From the NCBI GenBank assembly GCA_046328035.1, contig JAXLXI010000001.1:372001-436000 (forward strand): DNA of 64,000 nucleotides, given 5' to 3'. Made by a program: the position numbers and the translations under genes. The notes beneath the pieces were generated by a model. The model was not told where the DNA came from. It worked only from the letters and a program-made list of their open reading frames with translations, and did not search any database. How positions within the stretch are numbered: the stretch's first letter is position 1; every line of letters starts with the position of its first letter. The DNA comes from JBGASG01 sp046328035. GTDB taxonomy: Bacteria; Cyanobacteriota; Vampirovibrionia; Obscuribacterales; Obscuribacteraceae. Positions 61,283 to 64,000 of the stretch are shown here, one piece after another.

Positions 61283-61741
61283 ATGATCAAACGGGCGATT
61301 GCGCTCAGCTATTCCGCGATGAAGGACTTGATTCGCCAACATCCGGACTTGCTCAAGCAGCAAGGTTTTATCAGTATTATCGATCTGGACGGCATCAAAA
61401 TATTCGATGCTGATTCGCCGTATGTAGTTACGCTTTTATTCGATGACGTGCTGCCTGAAACGGTGGGAACTCTAGACAAGGTGGGCGGACGAAAGTTCAA
61501 GCTATTTGATGAAGAACTCGCCAATAAAGTGATCGAATTTCTGGTGGCAATAAATGAGAATCCCCAGGTGGAGACCCTCTACGTAAATTGTGGCGCCGGC
61601 ATAGCGCGCAGCGGCGCTGTAGTGACTTTTGTGCAGAAACTGTATGGGCTGGATGCGGAGCGGTTTGCCGCCGACAATCCGTATATCATCCCCAATACAT
61701 GGGTGCTGCGGACGCTTCAGCAGTGCTGGCAGAAGCGCTAG
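61283..61741 (+). CDS. Dual-specificity-type protein phosphatase
   Basis: A 152-aa cysteine phosphatase. The P-loop is YVNCGAGIARSGAVV (Cys103, Arg109, CX5R then Ser). The general acid is probably among the FDADSPY or LLFDDVL aspartates. Small phosphatases of this kind act on phosphotyrosine/threonine proteins. It lies 16 bases after the hydrolase and overlaps the convergent Sel1 gene by four bases. With the Ser/Thr kinase 1.7 kb downstream it could reverse protein phosphorylation (inference). Confidence 0.82.
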   Translation: MIKRAIALSYSAMKDLIRQHPDLLKQQGFISIIDLDGIKIFDADSPYVVTLLFDDVLPETVGTLDKVGGRKFKLFDEELANKVIEFLVAINENPQVETLYVNCGAGIARSGAVVTFVQKLYGLDAERFAADNPYIIPNTWVLRTLQQCWQKR

Positions 61742-62703
61742 TTGGCTTCCGTAGTCGGTGCCGGGGTGGCAGCTGGTGCGCCTGTCGGGGTGGCAGCCGG
61801 TGCTGATTTGGCGGTGAGAAGAAACTTTGCTTCGCCGTCACCGGCGGCCGCAGCCTTCTTCAATAATGCCATCGCACCGGCCGAGTTCTTTGCCATTCCC
61901 CAGCCATTTTCCATCAACTCGGAATACTGCAGCATGGCAGCCGTACTGCCGGTATCCGCCTTGGCTTTTAGTTTTGGTATGGCGGCCGCAAAGTATTTTG
62001 CGGCCCGAGCATCGTCTTGTGGCACACCGCGCCCGGTCTTGAATAGAACGCCGCAGGCGCAATTGAGTTCGCCTGATTGCGGATAACTTGCCAGCTGTTG
62101 AAGCAATCCCGGTGCGGCTTTGGTGTACCAGTCCGTGGCTTCCTTCTCGTTTTTATCGCAACCGATTCCCAGTCGGTAATACTCGGCGAGATTGAATGAT
62201 GCACCGGGAACCTTCTGGAAAGCCGCTTCTTTAGTCAATTTGAAAGCTTCAGACAGGTTCTGTTCGACTCCCCAGCCTTTCAAATACATGGTGGCAAGAC
62301 CGGCTTTGCTGCGTGAGTTTCCCAACGAGATCGCTTTGTCGAAGCACTCCTTGGCTTTGGCGTAGTTTCTCGGTGCACCCATCGCACCGTTCATATAGGC
62401 ACCACCCAGAGCGGCCAGTGCCTCGGCGTCCATTTTTGCGGCGGCACGCGTGTACCAGTTCAACGCTTGTGCATCACTTTTCGGCAGCACTCCGGGGATG
62501 CCGGTCGTGTAGAGAGCAGCCAGGTTGGCCATGCAATTTTTGTCGCCCTCATTGGCGGCTTTCTGCAAAAGCGGCACAGCTGTATGGAAATCGCCCTGAC
62601 TAAGCGCGCTGTAGATTGCCAGCTGTTCCTGCGGTGTCATCGCGAATGCAGGAGCGGCGGTGCACAAGAGCACGACCATGCTGAGCAGCAGACGGTGTGA
62701 CAT
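61738..62703 (-). CDS. Exported Sel1-repeat protein
   Basis: A 321-aa protein from ATG 62703 (GGAGG upstream) with a signal peptide (MSHRLLLSMVVLLCTAAPAF). About six Sel1/TPR-like repeats follow: AANEGDKNCMANLAALYTTG, DAEALAALGGAYMNGAMGAP, NSRSKAGLATMYLKGWGVEQ, ASFNLAEYYRLGIGCDKNEK and others. An Ala/Thr/Pro-rich tail ends it. Sel1 proteins are adaptors for protein assembly in the envelope. Overlaps the phosphatase gene tail to tail. Confidence 0.88.
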   Translation of the reverse strand: MSHRLLLSMVVLLCTAAPAFAMTPQEQLAIYSALSQGDFHTAVPLLQKAANEGDKNCMANLAALYTTGIPGVLPKSDAQALNWYTRAAAKMDAEALAALGGAYMNGAMGAPRNYAKAKECFDKAISLGNSRSKAGLATMYLKGWGVEQNLSEAFKLTKEAAFQKVPGASFNLAEYYRLGIGCDKNEKEATDWYTKAAPGLLQQLASYPQSGELNCACGVLFKTGRGVPQDDARAAKYFAAAIPKLKAKADTGSTAAMLQYSELMENGWGMAKNSAGAMALLKKAAAAGDGEAKFLLTAKSAPAATPTGAPAATPAPTTEAN

Positions 62704-62751
62704 GATTGTGAATTCCTCCGGGACAACAACTCTGGCACGCGACATAGTACT

Positions 62752-63411
62752 ATGAACTTATCTCGAGGTCGGTGCTTGAATTCTCCACTGGACAGGAAAA
62801 AGTGGGATGACCAGGGAGGGCGCGACGGTGCCGTACTGTTTGTTGCTCTCGGTGCTCTATTTTTCTGGCTCACCTTCGCAGTGGTGCCGCCCACGGAGTG
62901 GCTGTGGCGAATCTGTTTGGGATATCTGGGCTGCGCGTGGTTCTTCTTTGCCTGGGCTCTTTTCGGGATGTGGCGCCGCACGTTCCGTGAACGCAGCGCG
63001 GTTTTTATAGGTGCTCAGCCGGTTCGCATGCGGTTGAACATCGCAGGTAGTGACACCGCCAACTACCAACTGGAAGTGCGCGCCGGAAAACGACCGACCG
63101 CGCGTTTCTGGTTTGGCGTAGCCGACAAAGTGCTGCTCATCTTCGATTTGCTGAGCCTTTCCAGCGGTCGGACGACCGTGATGATGAAATCTTATGTGTG
63201 TACGGGATATTTGTTTCTTCAGGATGAAGAGCATCACGACTCGGGGCAATGGGCGAAGGAAGCATCACATACGGTGAAACTCGATTTGCCCGATAAAGTG
63301 GCATTGGCGATCAAAACAGAAGGGGTCCTGGTTGACGTGTACTTGCAGCCGGCAACCCGGAAACCGTTTGCGTTCGTGCTCAACGATGAGCTTTTCTACC
63401 CTCTGCCTTAG
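62752..63411 (+). CDS. Hypothetical membrane protein, 219 aa
   Basis: Two membrane helices close together (AVLFVALGALFFWLTFAVVP, ICLGYLGCAWFFFAWALFGM), then a soluble beta-rich domain (VRMRLNIAGSDTANYQLEVR, LDLPDKVALAIKTEGVLVDV). Not recognised. Divergent from the Sel1 gene across about 50 bases; the kinase gene follows 60 bases later. Confidence 0.6.
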   Translation: MNLSRGRCLNSPLDRKKWDDQGGRDGAVLFVALGALFFWLTFAVVPPTEWLWRICLGYLGCAWFFFAWALFGMWRRTFRERSAVFIGAQPVRMRLNIAGSDTANYQLEVRAGKRPTARFWFGVADKVLLIFDLLSLSSGRTTVMMKSYVCTGYLFLQDEEHHDSGQWAKEASHTVKLDLPDKVALAIKTEGVLVDVYLQPATRKPFAFVLNDELFYPLP

Positions 63412-63470
63412 AACGCGTGCTTTTAGGGTACGATCTCTCAGATAGAACCTCCGGCGCGCAGGATAGTGGA

Positions 63471-64000
63471 GTGAGTCAGTTTCTAACCGACCTGGACACG
63501 AAGTGGTGCGATCAGTGCTCGCTGTTCTACAGCAACGAGTCAAAACTCTGTCCGGTGCACAGTGCCATTTTGATCAAAGTGAAACCGGCTTTGCGCTCCG
63601 GTGACATGATCGACGGCAAATATGCAATAGTCAGTACCATCAGCGAAGGCGGCTGGGGCAGTGTGTATCGCGCGCGCCGTGAAGACATGGAACGGGACGT
63701 GGCGATCAAAGTTTTGCACGAACATTTGTCGGTCGATGAAAATGCCAGCAAGCGCTTTTTGCGCGAAGCCAAGGCGCTCAACCAACTTCGGCATCCCAGT
63801 CTGACGCGCGTTTTCGCGTTCGGTTATCTGGAGACGCGGCAGCCATACTTCGCGATGGATTACATCGAAGGACCGTCGCTGGAAGCGTTGATCAAGAAGA
63901 AAGGATATCTGACTGCCGAACAAACGATAGCGATTTTTATCGACGTCTGCGCGGCGCTGGAGGAAGTGCATGCTGCAGGGGTCGTGCATCGCGACTTGAA
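63471..64000 (+). CDS. Serine/threonine protein kinase with zinc-finger-like N-terminus (partial)
   Basis: The first 176 residues of a Hanks-type kinase; the rest lies beyond the window. GTG 63471 follows AGGA by seven bases. Residues 13-30 carry CDQC and CPVH, a CxxC/CxxH pattern that could bind zinc. The kinase domain has a glycine loop ISEGGWGSVYRA, VAIKVLHEH with Lys80, the helix-C Glu in FLREAKALNQLRHPS, and at the window edge VVHRDLK with the catalytic Asp. It phosphorylates Ser/Thr on unknown proteins. C-terminal sensor repeats, if any, cannot be seen. Confidence 0.92.
   Translation, partial: MSQFLTDLDTKWCDQCSLFYSNESKLCPVHSAILIKVKPALRSGDMIDGKYAIVSTISEGGWGSVYRARREDMERDVAIKVLHEHLSVDENASKRFLREAKALNQLRHPSLTRVFAFGYLETRQPYFAMDYIEGPSLEALIKKKGYLTAEQTIAIFIDVCAALEEVHAAGVVHRDL

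Noticed and set aside
1..64000. tRNA or rRNA genes
   Set aside because: I looked for T-arm motifs and rRNA segments by eye and saw none; a tRNAscan-SE and Infernal run would settle it.

Overview
The window is bacterial chromosome of moderately high GC, tightly packed and with short intergenic gaps. The outer-membrane efflux set (TolC-type, RND and MFP genes at 46.5-53.8 kb) and the lipoproteins point to a diderm. A DUF3370 protein, a family I know mainly from Cyanobacteria, together with many low-complexity secreted proteins, Sel1 and TPR proteins and a Ser/Thr kinase, suggests a non-photosynthetic member of the Cyanobacteriota (Melainabacteria/Vampirovibrionia, for example Obscuribacterales). 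That placement is inference. No rRNA, tRNA or photosynthesis gene was seen.

Layout. 0-8.8 kb: a HerA/VirB4-like ATPase (cut by the window edge, apparent ATT start) coupled to a 1061-aa DUF4388 scaffold protein, a small membrane protein, an orphan response regulator, DUF3370 and an HPt protein. 8.9-12.2 kb: urate oxidase, an ARPP-1 (DUF6569) protein and small proteins. 12.3-17.5 kb: a palindrome array, then a PlsC-like acyltransferase, galactose mutarotase, an alpha/beta hydrolase and an MGDG-synthase-like glycosyltransferase, with convergent 3' ends overlapping by up to 81 bases. 17.9-23.4 kb: a giant membrane protein, two repetitive exported proteins and a 132-base structured inverted-repeat element. 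23.4-31.4 kb: a three-gene operon with two UPF0145/YbjQ paralogues, an old yellow enzyme, exported proteins, a degenerate trypsin-like protein and a divergent RelA/SpoT-like protein.

31.4-36.4 kb is the most unusual stretch: a second palindrome array, a diguanylate cyclase, and a papain-like cysteine peptidase gene split by an antisense 1885-base group II intron. Removing the intron rejoins the peptidase in frame into a 454-aa protein with Gln-Cys-His-Asn in papain order. The premature stop is made partly by the last intron base. The intron's reverse transcriptase has several frameshifts, while its domain V looks intact.

36.5-46.5 kb: a class III aminotransferase, a TPR-matrixin metalloprotease, an APH-like kinase coupled to a Gfo/Idh/MocA oxidoreductase, a HAD hydrolase and a sulfatase. 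46.5-53.8 kb: a tolC-RND-MFP operon with a membrane protein, preceded by a six-copy palindrome array. 54-64 kb: ACT-domain protein, GNAT acetyltransferase, a large repetitive protein, a lipoprotein, an ArnT/PMT-like glycosyltransferase, a hydrolase, a dual-specificity-type phosphatase, a Sel1 protein and the start of a Ser/Thr kinase with a zinc-finger-like N-terminus.

Two undescribed-looking elements stand out. One is a family of 12 palindromic units (core AGTGATATCACT) in three intergenic clusters. The other is the inverted-repeat element at 22674-22805, which encloses three hairpins.
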